A stretch of 64,000 bases of DNA from Bifidobacterium tibiigranuli (GCF_009371885.1 NZ_QLZA01000001.1:248001-312000); one strand, 5' to 3'. Counted from the stretch's first letter, positions 36,425 to 46,056 are shown. Notes: generated by a model not told the origin, from the letters alone. Program-made: numbers and translations.

Positions 36425-37933
36425 ATGCTCACACTGCACAACATCCGCGTCTGGGACACCGGCGAGCGCATCGATCTGCGCGTCGAAAGCGACTCGGCGC
36501 GCGCATTCGCCGATTCCGACTGCGTAACGTCCGGCGAGCTCGACGGCTCGAATCTTACGCTCGCGCCCGGGCTCGCTGATCCGCATGTCCACTTCCGCGA
36601 CCCTGGGCAGACGGCCAAGGAGAGCATGATTTCCGGCTGTCGAGCTGCGGCTGCGGGCGGGTACACCGACTTGCTCATCATGCCCAACACCGAGCCGGCC
36701 ATCGATGGACTACCGGTCGATGCCGGGCAGCCGGGCGCTGCAGAAGTGCTCGATGCCGGCTATGGCACGGTCATCGACTACTTGCAGCATTACGAGCAGG
36801 CGCATGACATCCCGTTGCCCTCGCATTACGACCTTTCGGTCTGCGCCTCGAAGGGGCGGGCAGGTATTGAAGCAAGCAATCCGTCCGATTGGGAGCGGTA
36901 TATCACCGGACACGACGATGACGCGAAGGACGCGGAGCAACTGGCCCATCCCATTGCCGCCATCAGTGACGACGGATCGGCGGTGACCGACGCAGTGCTG
37001 GACGCGGCTTTAGCTAATGCCAAGCAGACCGGACTGTGGGTTTTGGAGCACTGCGAGCACCACGATTCCGGCATCATCAACGAGGGGGCGGTCTCCCGCA
37101 AGCTCGGCGTGCCGGGTATTCCCTCGGAGACGGAGCTGGCGATCGTCGCCAGAGACATCGACAAGGCCCGCGAAACCGGCGTCCATATTCACTTCCAGCA
37201 TGTGAGCACGGCCAGCGCCTTCGACGCTGTTCGCAAGGCCAAGGCCGAAGGCCTGCCGATAACCTGCGAGACCGCGCCACACTATCTGGCCCTGTGCGAC
37301 GAGGATCTGCTCAAGTACGGCGCGCTGGCAAAGATGAATCCGCCGCTGCGCTCGGCGGCTGACAAGCAGGCGACAATCGAAGCCGTCGTCGATGGCACGG
37401 TCGATATGATCGCCACCGACCATGCGCCGCATACCATCGAAGAGAAGCAGTCCGGGCTGGAATCAGCGCCGAACGGCATCATCGGCTTGGAGAGCGCGTA
37501 TGCGGTCTGCCATACTGTGCTGGTCGACGGCGGATACATCGATGATCAGCGCCTTATCGAGCTGATGTCAACTCGTCCGATGAGAGTACTGAAGCGACAG
37601 GCTGTGAATATTGATGGTTTGCTGAATAAGTCGGTGGACGGTGCGCCGAACGGCAGTGTTTCTGCTCCCGACACGGAACATGGTGATTCCAAGACTCGTC
37701 GGCTTCTCGATCTCGCCGGGGCTACAGCTGCGTCGACGTCTGGACAGCCGGACCAGTCAGGCGTCGACCTTGTCCTTATCGACACCGACGCGAAGTGGAC
37801 CATCGACCCCGAGCGCTTCCATTCCAAGGCGCGCAACACGCCATTCGGCGGCTGGAAAGTCACCGGCAAGCCTGTGGCCACGATTCTTGACGGACGGCTG
37901 GTCTTCAGCAGAATCGCTCAATCCGAGCGCTAA
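36425..37933 (+). CDS. pyrC: Dihydroorotase
   Basis: 502-residue amidohydrolase closing carbamoyl aspartate to dihydroorotate. Metal ligands appear in DPHVHFRDPG, HFQHVSTA, ETAPHYL and TDHAPHT. A low-complexity insert rich in Ser, Gly and Asp (bases 37,610-37,755) lies in the C-terminal part, making it longer than most family members of about 430 residues. GGGGAG precedes the ATG, 158 bases after pyrI. Confidence 0.95.
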   Translation: MLTLHNIRVWDTGERIDLRVESDSARAFADSDCVTSGELDGSNLTLAPGLADPHVHFRDPGQTAKESMISGCRAAAAGGYTDLLIMPNTEPAIDGLPVDAGQPGAAEVLDAGYGTVIDYLQHYEQAHDIPLPSHYDLSVCASKGRAGIEASNPSDWERYITGHDDDAKDAEQLAHPIAAISDDGSAVTDAVLDAALANAKQTGLWVLEHCEHHDSGIINEGAVSRKLGVPGIPSETELAIVARDIDKARETGVHIHFQHVSTASAFDAVRKAKAEGLPITCETAPHYLALCDEDLLKYGALAKMNPPLRSAADKQATIEAVVDGTVDMIATDHAPHTIEEKQSGLESAPNGIIGLESAYAVCHTVLVDGGYIDDQRLIELMSTRPMRVLKRQAVNIDGLLNKSVDGAPNGSVSAPDTEHGDSKTRRLLDLAGATAASTSGQPDQSGVDLVLIDTDAKWTIDPERFHSKARNTPFGGWKVTGKPVATILDGRLVFSRIAQSER

Positions 37934-38029
37934 ATACAGCTAGATACTTTAGATACGGTTGGCTCGGCACAGGTGTGATACGGCCAGAGCGAGAGAACTT
38001 CAGAAGTTCTATAGGAAAGGAACGAAGCC

Positions 38030-39058
38030 ATGGACCGTCTGATCGCGGCAATCAAGGCTATGCAGAATCCAAGCGTTGTCGGACTGGATCCGACCGTGGC
38101 ACTGGTGCCGCCCCAGGTGTTCGATGCCGTGGGCGACGACTTGGACGCTGCGGGCGATAAGGCTAGTGCCGGGTATGACGCCTCCGAAAGCGGCGCGCAG
38201 CGGGCGGCTTCACGTCTTGCCATGGGGTACTTCGAATTCAACCGCGCGGTGATTGATGCCGTCGCCGACATCGTGCCTGCCGTCAAGGTGCAGATCGCGA
38301 TGTATGAGGCGCTGGGGCCGGCCGGCATCGACGCCTACACAATGACCTGCGAATACGCACAGCAGCAGGGGCTATACGTCATTGGTGACATCAAGCGCGG
38401 CGACATCGGCTCCACCGCCGCCGCCTACGCGCAGCATCTGAGCGGTTTGCCGCAGACCGCGAGCCCCTCCGCTGACGCGCCGCACGAGGACGATTCATAT
38501 GACGACCTCTGGCACGAGGATGCGGTGACGATCAACCCATATCTGGGCGCTGACGGCATCACGCCCTTCGTGGACGCAGCGAAGCAGACCGACAAGGGGA
38601 TCTTCGTGCTGGTACGCACTTCGAATCCGTCGAGCAAGGATATTCAGGAGCTTGAATTGGCGTCAGGAGAATGCTTCTACGAGCATGTCGCTGACCTGGT
38701 GAGCGACTGGGGGAGCGATTCGCTGGGAGCCGAGGGGTATTCGCGCGTGGGTGCCGTCGTAGGCGCGACCCATCCGCAGGAAGGCCAGGCGCTGCGCGAA
38801 CGCATGCCGCACACGTTCTTCTTGGTTCCGGGTTTTGGCGCGCAAGGCGGCACGGCGCAGGATGTGGCTGGCATGTTCGACGCGGACGGGTCGGGCGCCA
38901 TCGTCAACTCTTCGCGCGGCATCATCGCGGCGTGGAAGAAATCCGGCGAATACCGCAGCGGCATGTCTGCCGACGAGGCCCTTGACCTCGTGGCCTCCGC
39001 AGCGCGGCAGGCAGCGCTCAACATGCGCGACGAGCTGCGCGTGGCCGTCTACCGGTGA
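38030..39058 (+). CDS. pyrF: Orotidine 5'-phosphate decarboxylase, type 2
   Basis: 342-residue decarboxylase making UMP. The catalytic Lys motif is GDIKRGDIGST and the phosphate-binding region is NSSRGI; the long form matches the type 2 subfamily of actinobacteria. GGAAAGGAA precedes the ATG. In many bifidobacteria genes for dihydroorotate dehydrogenase and its electron-transfer subunit follow; here only 113 non-coding bases separate it from pyrE. Confidence 0.95.
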   Translation: MDRLIAAIKAMQNPSVVGLDPTVALVPPQVFDAVGDDLDAAGDKASAGYDASESGAQRAASRLAMGYFEFNRAVIDAVADIVPAVKVQIAMYEALGPAGIDAYTMTCEYAQQQGLYVIGDIKRGDIGSTAAAYAQHLSGLPQTASPSADAPHEDDSYDDLWHEDAVTINPYLGADGITPFVDAAKQTDKGIFVLVRTSNPSSKDIQELELASGECFYEHVADLVSDWGSDSLGAEGYSRVGAVVGATHPQEGQALRERMPHTFFLVPGFGAQGGTAQDVAGMFDADGSGAIVNSSRGIIAAWKKSGEYRSGMSADEALDLVASAARQAALNMRDELRVAVYR

Positions 39059-39171
39059 GACCCGCGAGCTGGCAGCAATGAGCGACGGCGATAACGCGCC
39101 GATACAACTGCAATATATCTAAAGGCAATATATCCAAGAGACCATAGAGAGGCATAGGAAAGAAAAGCACG

Positions 39172-39945
39172 ATGAGCGACAACGACATGAAGAGCACCAC
39201 AACAGCCACGGACAATACGGGAGTCTCCACCGAATCAGAGCACGGCGAGGCGGCCGATTCCCTAGCCAATCGTTTTACCGCGTTCCTGCTGCAATCGCAG
39301 GCGCTGAAATTCGGGGACTTCACCTTGAAATCCGGAAGGCAGTCACCGTACTTCATCAATGCGGGCGCGTTCAACGACGGCCGCAAAATCGCCACGCTTG
39401 GCGTTTTCTACGCTGAACGCATCGCCGCGTCCGTATCTGCCGGAACGCTGCCCGGCGATATCGATACCGTGTTCGGGCCGGCATACAAAGGCATCCCGCT
39501 GGCCGTTTCCACCGCGATTGCGCTGACCTCGATGCACGATACGCAAATTGGCTACACCTTCGACCGCAAGGAAGTCAAAGACCACGGCGACGGCGGCATG
39601 CTCGTCGGCACCCAATTGCGCGACGGCATGAAGGTGCTGCTCGTCGATGACGTCATGACGGCTGGAACCGCCGTGCGCGAGGTCGTGCCCAAGATCAAGG
39701 CGACGGCCGACGTCGAAATCGTCGGCCTCATTCTCGCAGTGGATCGCATGGAGAAAACCAAGGATTCCGGCCGTTCCGCGGTCTCCGCTGTGGAGCAAGA
39801 ATTCGGCTTCCCAGTAATCCCCATCGCCAACGTGCGGGAGATCTTCGCCGCCGCCGAGCAGCTAACTGATGCCAAGGGCCAGCCCTTGCTCAGCGCCGAT
39901 CTCGCCCAGCGAGCCAAGGACTACCTCGCTCAGTACGGCGCGTGA
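39172..39945 (+). CDS. pyrE: Orotate phosphoribosyltransferase
   Basis: 257-residue enzyme converting orotate and PRPP to OMP. PRPP-binding motif [16 protein letters not shown], substrate loop [12 protein letters not shown] and FKSGR-like KSGRQSPYF are visible. A Ser/Thr-rich leader of about 35 residues precedes the conserved start. Last gene of the pyr cluster. Confidence 0.95.
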   Translation: MSDNDMKSTTTATDNTGVSTESEHGEAADSLANRFTAFLLQSQALKFGDFTLKSGRQSPYFINAGAFNDGRKIATLGVFYAERIAASVSAGTLPGDIDTVFGPAYKGIPLAVSTAIALTSMHDTQIGYTFDRKEVKDHGDGGMLVGTQLRDGMKVLLVDDVMTAGTAVREVVPKIKATADVEIVGLILAVDRMEKTKDSGRSAVSAVEQEFGFPVIPIANVREIFAAAEQLTDAKGQPLLSADLAQRAKDYLAQYGA

Positions 39946-40112
39946 TCAGAGGCGAGCAACTGAGCTTTCCGCAGCCTGTATGCCTCGTCTGACTGGCTGA
40001 AACCTGAACATGAAGGTATTGAGTCGTCTGCGTTTTTGTGAGTTGCAGTCTATGTTATTGCTTGCATTCCGCTGCGGCAGAGTCCTATAACAGGTGTTTG
40101 CTCTTTCTCACC

Positions 40113-40199
40113 CTTGACGTCTATGACGACAAGAGATATATTAATCTTGACGTCATGGACGTCAAGTTATATCATAATCTTGACGTCTTAAACGACAAG
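40113..40199 (+). promoter_or_regulatory. Three 21-bp palindromes at exact 33-bp spacing over promoter(s)
   Basis: CTTGACGTCTATGACGACAAG (40113-40133), CTTGACGTCATGGACGTCAAG (40146-40166; perfect) and CTTGACGTCTTAAACGACAAG (40179-40199). Each begins with TTGACG, and the first is followed after 17 bases by TATATT (40137-40142), so the palindromes cover -35 and spacer. They end 51 bases before the AAA ATPase start, inside the 305-base gap 39946-40250. The rest of the gap shows nothing clear. Confidence 0.7.
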
Positions 40200-40250
40200 G
40201 CTATCGATTCGTCACGATAAGCAATGCTGCAAACACGCAAGGAGCTGATG

Positions 40251-41627
40251 ATGAGCGAACTGGTGAAGCGCATTATTCTCGACCAGCGAGAAGCCGGCGT
40301 GCCTGAGCTGTTCAAACGAGACCTCGCTCTGGGCGATGTCCTTAAGCCGGCCCGCGGCAATCTGGTGAAGACCATTATCGGCATCCGTCGTTCGGGCAAG
40401 ACCTATCGGCTTTTTCAGGAGATGCAGCGCATCGTTAACCTGGGTTATAGCCCCGATTCGATCCTGTACTTCAATTTCGAGGATGAGCGACTAAAACCGT
40501 TTACTCCGCGGCTGCTGTCTGATGTAATCGACAGTTTCTTCGAGCTTTTCCCGCAGACGCGAACCGAAGGCGTGTTTCTGTTTTTCGACGAGATACAGGA
40601 CGTTCCTGACTGGGGCATGTTCATGCGCAGGATGGTCGACACGCTGAAGGCCACCATATACGTTACTGGTTCTTCCTCGATGATGCTGTCGAGGGAAGTG
40701 GCCACTGAATTCCGCGGACGCACGCTGAGCAAAGAGATATTCCCTTTGAGTTTCTCCGAGTATATGCGATATCAAGGTGTCTCAATTGCTGCAAATTCGA
40801 CGAGTGAACACGGGCAGCGTATTTTCACGTCGCATGAGACGGCGCAACTCAAGCATGGCTGTGAGCGGTATTTGTCGGATGGTGGTTTCATCGCGACGCA
40901 GCATCTGGAACGGCCTGACTCGATTCAGTTATTGCAGGAATATGCGACTCGTGCTTTGACTGATGATGTGATTGAGCGCTACAATGTCCGCAACCCGCTG
41001 GTGGCCTCGTTGTTCCTCTCGCAATGCTTGGCGTTGTCTGGGCGCGAACTGTCGCTGAACAAAATGCGCAACAGTCTGGTTGGGCGTGGGTTGCCGGTGT
41101 CTCGGGAGACTCTTGCTTCACTGCTGCAATACTACGAAGAAGCGTATCTGCTGTTTCCTGTCTACGAGTTCACGCGCGCGCTGGCGGCAAATCCTAGATC
41201 AGTGCCGAAGATATACGCGATCGATCCGGGCATGTTCTCGGCCTTCTCCAAAGCCGCAGCTGAGGATCGAGGGCAACGACTCGAAACCGCGGTATTCCTG
41301 AAGCTGCGCAGGGAAACCGATAGTATCCGTGAGGGAAGCATATCCCGTTTGCTGATACGAGATGGCGGCACATCGCACGAGGTTGATTTCGTCGTCGGCG
41401 ATGTCCTGTCGCAGCAGGCATATCGATTGATTCAAGTGTGCTGGAATCTGGACGACCCCAAGACTCGCCACAGGGAAATCAGCGCCCTGCAAGTGGCGAT
41501 GAGTCGTTTCGGACTTCACCAGGCCACCATCGTCACGCTTGACACTCAGGAGACGGTTGCCGTCGATGAAGGCGAGGTTACCATGGTTCCCGCCTGGCAA
41601 TGGCTGCTTGATGACAGTATGGCGTAA
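40251..41627 (+). CDS. AAA ATPase with DUF4143-type C-terminus
   Basis: 458 residues. Walker A is GIRRSGKTY, Walker B FLFFDEIQDVPDW, sensor region YVTGSSSMML; the C-terminal part (residues about 190-440) includes HEVDFVV, the acidic pattern of the DUF4143 nuclease-like fold. Such proteins are frequent orphan ATPases of unknown role. AAGGAG lies six bases before the ATG at 40251; ATGs at 40248 and 40224 are in frame. The upstream operator array and lack of partners suggest an independently regulated, acquired gene. Confidence 0.88.
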   Translation: MSELVKRIILDQREAGVPELFKRDLALGDVLKPARGNLVKTIIGIRRSGKTYRLFQEMQRIVNLGYSPDSILYFNFEDERLKPFTPRLLSDVIDSFFELFPQTRTEGVFLFFDEIQDVPDWGMFMRRMVDTLKATIYVTGSSSMMLSREVATEFRGRTLSKEIFPLSFSEYMRYQGVSIAANSTSEHGQRIFTSHETAQLKHGCERYLSDGGFIATQHLERPDSIQLLQEYATRALTDDVIERYNVRNPLVASLFLSQCLALSGRELSLNKMRNSLVGRGLPVSRETLASLLQYYEEAYLLFPVYEFTRALAANPRSVPKIYAIDPGMFSAFSKAAAEDRGQRLETAVFLKLRRETDSIREGSISRLLIRDGGTSHEVDFVVGDVLSQQAYRLIQVCWNLDDPKTRHREISALQVAMSRFGLHQATIVTLDTQETVAVDEGEVTMVPAWQWLLDDSMA

Positions 41628-41708
41628 TCGTTTTTTCTCGTACTACTCACCGGATCGTGGCAAACGACGGGATGGGCGTGAGCTGGTACCGGTAAAAAGG
41701 AATACGAT

Positions 41709-42761
41709 TTGAGTATGGCAGGTCGGGCATCGCACAAGGCATCACAGAAATCGTCGCATCGAACACGGCACAGAACGTTGAGGCAGAGAGTGGTCATTGT
41801 CGTATCGATCGTGTGCGTCGTCGTTGCTGCCTTGGCGATCTCGATTCCCCAGTTGCTGCGATTGAATCTGAACGTCGTGCAGCCCGGGCCGCTTCCGCGC
41901 CGATATCAGGACGCCTACTGCACGGCGACGCTGCCGAAGAGCGCAGTGGGCAGCGTACTGTCACCCGAGCAGGCGCAGACTGCGGCTGCGATCGTGCTTA
42001 TCGCTGTCAGGCGTGGACTTCCCGAGCAGGCGGCGGAGGTTGCTATCACCACCGCCATGCAGGAATCGAAGCTGACGAATCTGCCATATGGCGACCGCGA
42101 CTCGGTTGGGCTGTTTCAGCAGCGGCCCAGCCAAGGTTGGGGTTCGCGCGAGCAGCTCATGGACGAAACGTATGCGACGAACGCCTTCTATGACGCGCTG
42201 CTCGCCGTGCCTGACTGGCAGGCGAGGCCCATCGAAGACGCCGCGCAGCAGGTGCAGCACTCAGGCTATCCGGATCTCTATGCCCGCTGGAATGACACGG
42301 CCCGATCATGGTCGGCAGCGTTGATGGGAACCGCTCCCGCAGGAGCCACGTGTCTGTTGGAGCCGGCGGGTTCCACGGGTGCCACGGATGTCAGCGGATT
42401 TTCGGCCGCATTCTCGACAGCATTTCCCGAATTCGAGATTGCGCGTGAGAGCGGCACGAATGGTTCAGCTACGGCAAATAGCAATGTAAACGACACGACG
42501 GGCAGCGAGGCGAGTAATGAAAACGGCGCTACCAAGCAAACTTTCGAACTGAATCCATCCCACGCCAACGCAACGAGCAACCTCGACCAGTTGTGCTGGC
42601 AGGCCGCCACATGGCTCGTCGTGCACGCGCGCCCCTACGGCATCGACTCGATTCGCCTAGGTGACACGGTCTGGACGCGTCAAAGCGGCGAATGGTCACA
42701 CGGGACGCAACAGCCAAACAATGAAGGCAAGGTCTCGACTATCGTCGTTGGAATCAAATAA
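41709..42761 (+). CDS. Membrane-anchored lysozyme-fold-like protein
   Basis: 350 residues, TTG start eight bases after AAAAGG. A basic cytoplasmic head (1-27) and one membrane helix (28-48) precede an extracellular domain whose motifs AMQESKL (Glu119) and SVGLFQQRP (133-140) recall the catalytic Glu and the G-L-x-Q element of lytic transglycosylases. The middle (about 235-290) is a Ser/Asn/Thr-rich linker, and the last about 55 residues form a small domain with Trp. Similar actinobacterial proteins are often mislabelled as heavy-metal transporters. Peptidoglycan hydrolysis is inferred. Confidence 0.65.
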   Translation: MSMAGRASHKASQKSSHRTRHRTLRQRVVIVVSIVCVVVAALAISIPQLLRLNLNVVQPGPLPRRYQDAYCTATLPKSAVGSVLSPEQAQTAAAIVLIAVRRGLPEQAAEVAITTAMQESKLTNLPYGDRDSVGLFQQRPSQGWGSREQLMDETYATNAFYDALLAVPDWQARPIEDAAQQVQHSGYPDLYARWNDTARSWSAALMGTAPAGATCLLEPAGSTGATDVSGFSAAFSTAFPEFEIARESGTNGSATANSNVNDTTGSEASNENGATKQTFELNPSHANATSNLDQLCWQAATWLVVHARPYGIDSIRLGDTVWTRQSGEWSHGTQQPNNEGKVSTIVVGIK

Positions 42762-43134
42762 ACAGTCAGTGCCTGTTGACAAGAGTTTAAGAGATAATGT
42801 TTTCTTAATTTCTTACGACCGCAGAATCGATGGTCATACCGGGGATGTTTGCCTAAGCGTTTCATGGGTGCCCATTGGCAGAGGAATCTTTTATCCGTTA
42901 TCTTCAGCGATTTTGAATGCTCTGCATTGAAGCAGTAAGAACGAGTGTCATTATTTCAAATTACATTTTCAAATAAACTCCACAGAAACAATGACAGTGA
43001 TTATACGCATCATTTACCGCGCAATAGCGTGATGGATGTAGCTTCGATCTCTCAATAAGGGTTGGCACCACGATTCCTCTATTGAGTAAGTATTTCTAGC
43101 TGCAGACAAATCAAACGAAACTAAGGAGCGAACA
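42762..43134. other. Gene-free AT-rich leader region
   Basis: 373 bases before the secreted-protein gene. It holds an inverted repeat CTCAATA (43051-43057) and TATTGAG (43080-43086), 22 bases apart, 48 bases before that start, which may be an operator. TTGACA at 42776 lacks a well-spaced -10. No other gene seen. Confidence 0.4.
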
Positions 43135-43653
43135 ATGATAAACAAAAGAGTTGTATGGTCAGGGGTTGTTGCATCGGTGCTTTCGGTATGCATGATTGTT
43201 CCGACTGCCTCAGCTGCGGAAACCAATGCGAGTACTGCGAACCAGTACCAGTCTGAGGTGTCAGCATCTGTTATCAGTAGGCAATTGGTCTCTCTTACTT
43301 CTCAAGATCTTAAAGACATAGCGGGAAATGCACGGGCGCATGGAGATCTTGAGGGGGCTGCCGTTCTTGACTCATATGCTAACCAGCTGAATAATGCTGG
43401 ATTGCGGACTGGTCGAATTCAGTCGATAAACATTATCACGACAATCGCCAAGAAAGCTATCATCAAGATTTTCCGCTGGGGTGCCACCAAACTTCCAGCC
43501 AAACTTCGGCCATATGCGTGGAAGATTGCCGATTTCTTGGAGACTCTGCAAAACTGGGAGGAAGGCCCGATTATCTGGGGTCTTATGCAGCTCGGCATCC
43601 CGTATGATGTTGCTCAGCAAGCGGCATGGTGGATTGTAACTTTCCTAGGATGA
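43135..43653 (+). CDS. Secreted protein with amphipathic C-terminus
   Basis: 172 residues. Signal peptide with SASA-AE cleavage near residue 27. The mature N-half is polar; the C-half is basic and amphipathic (IITTIAKKAIIKIFRWGATKLP ... broken by Pro) and ends in a Trp-rich hydrophobic stretch (AAWWIVTFLG). AAGGAG precedes the ATG. A four-helix membrane protein gene follows after 23 bases. The layout looks like a bacteriocin with an immunity protein, but no family is recognised. Confidence 0.65.
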   Translation: MINKRVVWSGVVASVLSVCMIVPTASAAETNASTANQYQSEVSASVISRQLVSLTSQDLKDIAGNARAHGDLEGAAVLDSYANQLNNAGLRTGRIQSINIITTIAKKAIIKIFRWGATKLPAKLRPYAWKIADFLETLQNWEEGPIIWGLMQLGIPYDVAQQAAWWIVTFLG

Positions 43654-43676
43654 CTGAATAGAAATGGGGGCAGGCG

Positions 43677-44129
43677 ATGAACGACAACGACCAACAATCA
43701 TCGGATTTGCTGAGCGCGTCGGATTGGGCGGGGCTGATAGGCTTTGTCTCTTCCGTTGTTCTGGGCATGGCGTTTCCGTTCTTCGCTGCGGTTGCCGTCG
43801 TGCATCGTCTGTTTTCATTTGGTGACATGTATTCCTGGGTGCGTGGCTGGCAGGCTGTGCTTGGGGTGACGGGCATTTTTCTCGTATGGTTTTTCGCCAC
43901 GTTCATCACGGATCGCATCGCCAACCGGCTGTTCGCCAAAAGCTTGCACTCAGTGCTCAATGAGCTGGCCGGAGATGCGCTGTGCCTGATACTGCTGGTT
44001 GCATTGATGTCCGGCGTATTCGTCGATATAAGGGGTGCATTCGTGAGTTCCGTGATTGCTTTAGTGCTTTCGACGGTGCTGGGGCTGACGATTAACGCTG
44101 TTATCGATAGGCAAGAGGGTAAAGGATGA
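43677..44129 (+). CDS. Four-helix membrane protein, partner of secreted protein
   Basis: 150 residues with four membrane helices (about 17-43, 57-78, 98-122, 124-143) and charged ends. GGGGGCAGG lies just before the ATG. Co-transcribed with the secreted protein upstream; immunity or export assistance is possible. Not recognised. Confidence 0.62.
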   Translation: MNDNDQQSSDLLSASDWAGLIGFVSSVVLGMAFPFFAAVAVVHRLFSFGDMYSWVRGWQAVLGVTGIFLVWFFATFITDRIANRLFAKSLHSVLNELAGDALCLILLVALMSGVFVDIRGAFVSSVIALVLSTVLGLTINAVIDRQEGKG

Positions 44130-44236
44130 TCTGCTTCCATGTATGGGTTTTGCGAGTTTTCTAGCCTCACTATAATTAGTCTTATGAAGACAATATTTTG
44201 ACAGAGCTATGTAGTACAACGTGACAGCAACTGCAG

Positions 44237-45424
44237 TTATTTATCGACAGCGAAAAGAGATTGATTTAATGGTATTTCAACTCGCAGTATCCACGTTTGT
44301 TGATCTTGCAAGGCAACGAGCTTGCCGCCAAACGATTCGATAGTATGGCGATGCAGTTGCAGCCCTTTGCCTGATGGTTGCAATGGCTGGATATCCATGT
44401 TCAAAGCATTCATCTCGACGAGGTTGAACATGTCACGTCTGATTTCCGCATATATGGAATAATCAGTAGGAGGGGAGCAGTGACGTCGTAAATTTGCGAA
44501 CGCTTCGGTTACGATACCCTCAATTTCGGCACGAACGGCATCATCAACGAGCAATGGCCCATCGTAGCCTCGAATCGTACACGTTCCAACCAGATTTAAA
44601 TCCTGTAGTCGTTTGTGTTCAGAATCGAAGATTACGGTGATTTCCTGTTTTAATTCGCATAATGATTGCTCAGAATTATCGGTCCGGTTCTCGTCACGTA
44701 ATATATCGATGATTTCATGAGCTTTGACAAAAGCGTGCTGTGAACGTGCGATGATATCTTCGAGTGGTCGCTTTTCGCTTTCATTGGAGGCATCGATGAT
44801 GCGTGTCGAAGCGACGGTGACAATGGTCGAAAGGTCGTTGGTCACGGTGTCGTGCAATCTTGTTGCAAGCATCCGTTCCAAAGTAAGCACGTGGATCGTA
44901 TTTTGTGCAAGCTCGAGTTGCCTATGCTGCTCAATCGAAGATATATGTAGTTTGCAGGCATATCCAGCTAATGATGCACATACTTGGAAGATGACTATGG
45001 CGATTACGGCGTTTGTTGGAGTAATGAACAGTAGGGTCACAACAGAAACACATAGCATGCAAAGCGCAATTGAAATATGCAAAAAAGCAAAGGCGATAGC
45101 AAGGCATAGCCATGTGCCGACAAGCATGGCATCTATTTCTGATGTTGAAGAGACTGCACTAATTAGGTACCAAGCAAGTGTTACCCCACATATTGTCTTA
45201 GGCCAGAATGGGATAGCTGCGCAAAGTGCTAGATATATAGTGAAAACAATGATGTTCTGAAGTGAGTGTTTATCTTCAATCCAAAAATAGTATGAATCTA
45301 CGATGACTCCAATTCCCGAGCATAAGAGAAGTAGTGGGTGGCTAAGGTGCGACTTAAGCTTACCCAAAGTATTGCTGTTCAATTCGTCTGCTTTCAGTGC
45401 CGTGGTCGTTGCGCCTGCATCCAT
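44237..45424 (-). CDS. NarL-type sensor histidine kinase (pair 3)
   Basis: 395 residues. Five membrane helices at about 29-155, coiled linker, HisKA_3 His191 in TRLHDTVTNDL, N-box region EAFANLRRHC and G box SGKGLQLHRH. It overlaps the end of its regulator gene by 31 bases, so the two are coupled. Same subfamily as the kinases at 19095 and 26145. AT-rich codons differ from the core genes around it. Confidence 0.87.
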   Translation of the reverse strand: MDAGATTTALKADELNSNTLGKLKSHLSHPLLLLCSGIGVIVDSYYFWIEDKHSLQNIIVFTIYLALCAAIPFWPKTICGVTLAWYLISAVSSTSEIDAMLVGTWLCLAIAFAFLHISIALCMLCVSVVTLLFITPTNAVIAIVIFQVCASLAGYACKLHISSIEQHRQLELAQNTIHVLTLERMLATRLHDTVTNDLSTIVTVASTRIIDASNESEKRPLEDIIARSQHAFVKAHEIIDILRDENRTDNSEQSLCELKQEITVIFDSEHKRLQDLNLVGTCTIRGYDGPLLVDDAVRAEIEGIVTEAFANLRRHCSPPTDYSIYAEIRRDMFNLVEMNALNMDIQPLQPSGKGLQLHRHTIESFGGKLVALQDQQTWILRVEIPLNQSLFAVDK

Positions 45425-46056
45425 AACATTACTAAGTGGGTGCGGTTTCGCGCCTTAAGTTTTTCACATGCTCTATGCAGGTGCGTATTGACAGTAGCTT
45501 CGGATATTTCGAGAATTTTTGCCACTTCCGATGTAGTATTTCCCGTACTGCATAATTCGATAATATCGTTTTCTCTGGGTGAGAGGCTGGCTATACCACT
45601 TTTGCCACTATGCGAGAGTCTGAAATATGCGTTACGCGCATCGTCGAAATGTACGCCATCATAGTCCATCATTTTCTCACGTACGATTTGTTTTATGAGA
45701 GTCACCATTGCGGAGAGATCGCTTTTCCCCACTATTCCCTGTGCCCCGGCGTCCGCTGTGTCCTGAGCATATTCCTGAATCGGGAAAGAAGTCACCGCCA
45801 ATAAGACGGTTTTTGCATTGTGCTCTCGTATTTTCCGAATGACATGTGCTCCGTCTATGTCGCCCAACGACATGTCTACAAGCAGAATGTCGGGAGCATC
45901 TTGATTAGACCACTGGGCAATTGCCTGCTGAGGGTTGCTGAGCAAACAGACAATTTCAAATTCAGGAGGGAGCGCCTTAGTAAGAAAAGCTGACATCGCA
46001 CGAAGCGCAAAAGAATCGTTGTCCACGATGCCTAACGTTGTTCTACTGCTCTTCAT
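45394..46056 (-). CDS. NarL-family response regulator (pair 3)
   Basis: 220 residues: receiver with IVDND, phospho-acceptor Asp61 (LLVDMSLGD), Lys in VGKSD, and LuxR helix-turn-helix (LSPRENDIIELCSTG, EATVNTHLHRACEKL). The ATG is preceded by AAGGAAAA. A 56-residue secreted peptide gene ends 32 bases upstream on the same strand, giving the order peptide, regulator, kinase. Confidence 0.9.
   Translation of the reverse strand: MKSSRTTLGIVDNDSFALRAMSAFLTKALPPEFEIVCLLSNPQQAIAQWSNQDAPDILLVDMSLGDIDGAHVIRKIREHNAKTVLLAVTSFPIQEYAQDTADAGAQGIVGKSDLSAMVTLIKQIVREKMMDYDGVHFDDARNAYFRLSHSGKSGIASLSPRENDIIELCSTGNTTSEVAKILEISEATVNTHLHRACEKLKARNRTHLVMLWMQAQRPRH

Noticed and set aside
40113..40199. CRISPR-like array
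   Set aside because: Only three 21-bp palindromic units, 12-bp spacers and promoter elements inside; no cas genes in the window.
40038..40220. 60-codon frame over the palindrome array
   Set aside because: Its repeated LDV-DDK text simply reflects the DNA palindromes; no ribosome site.
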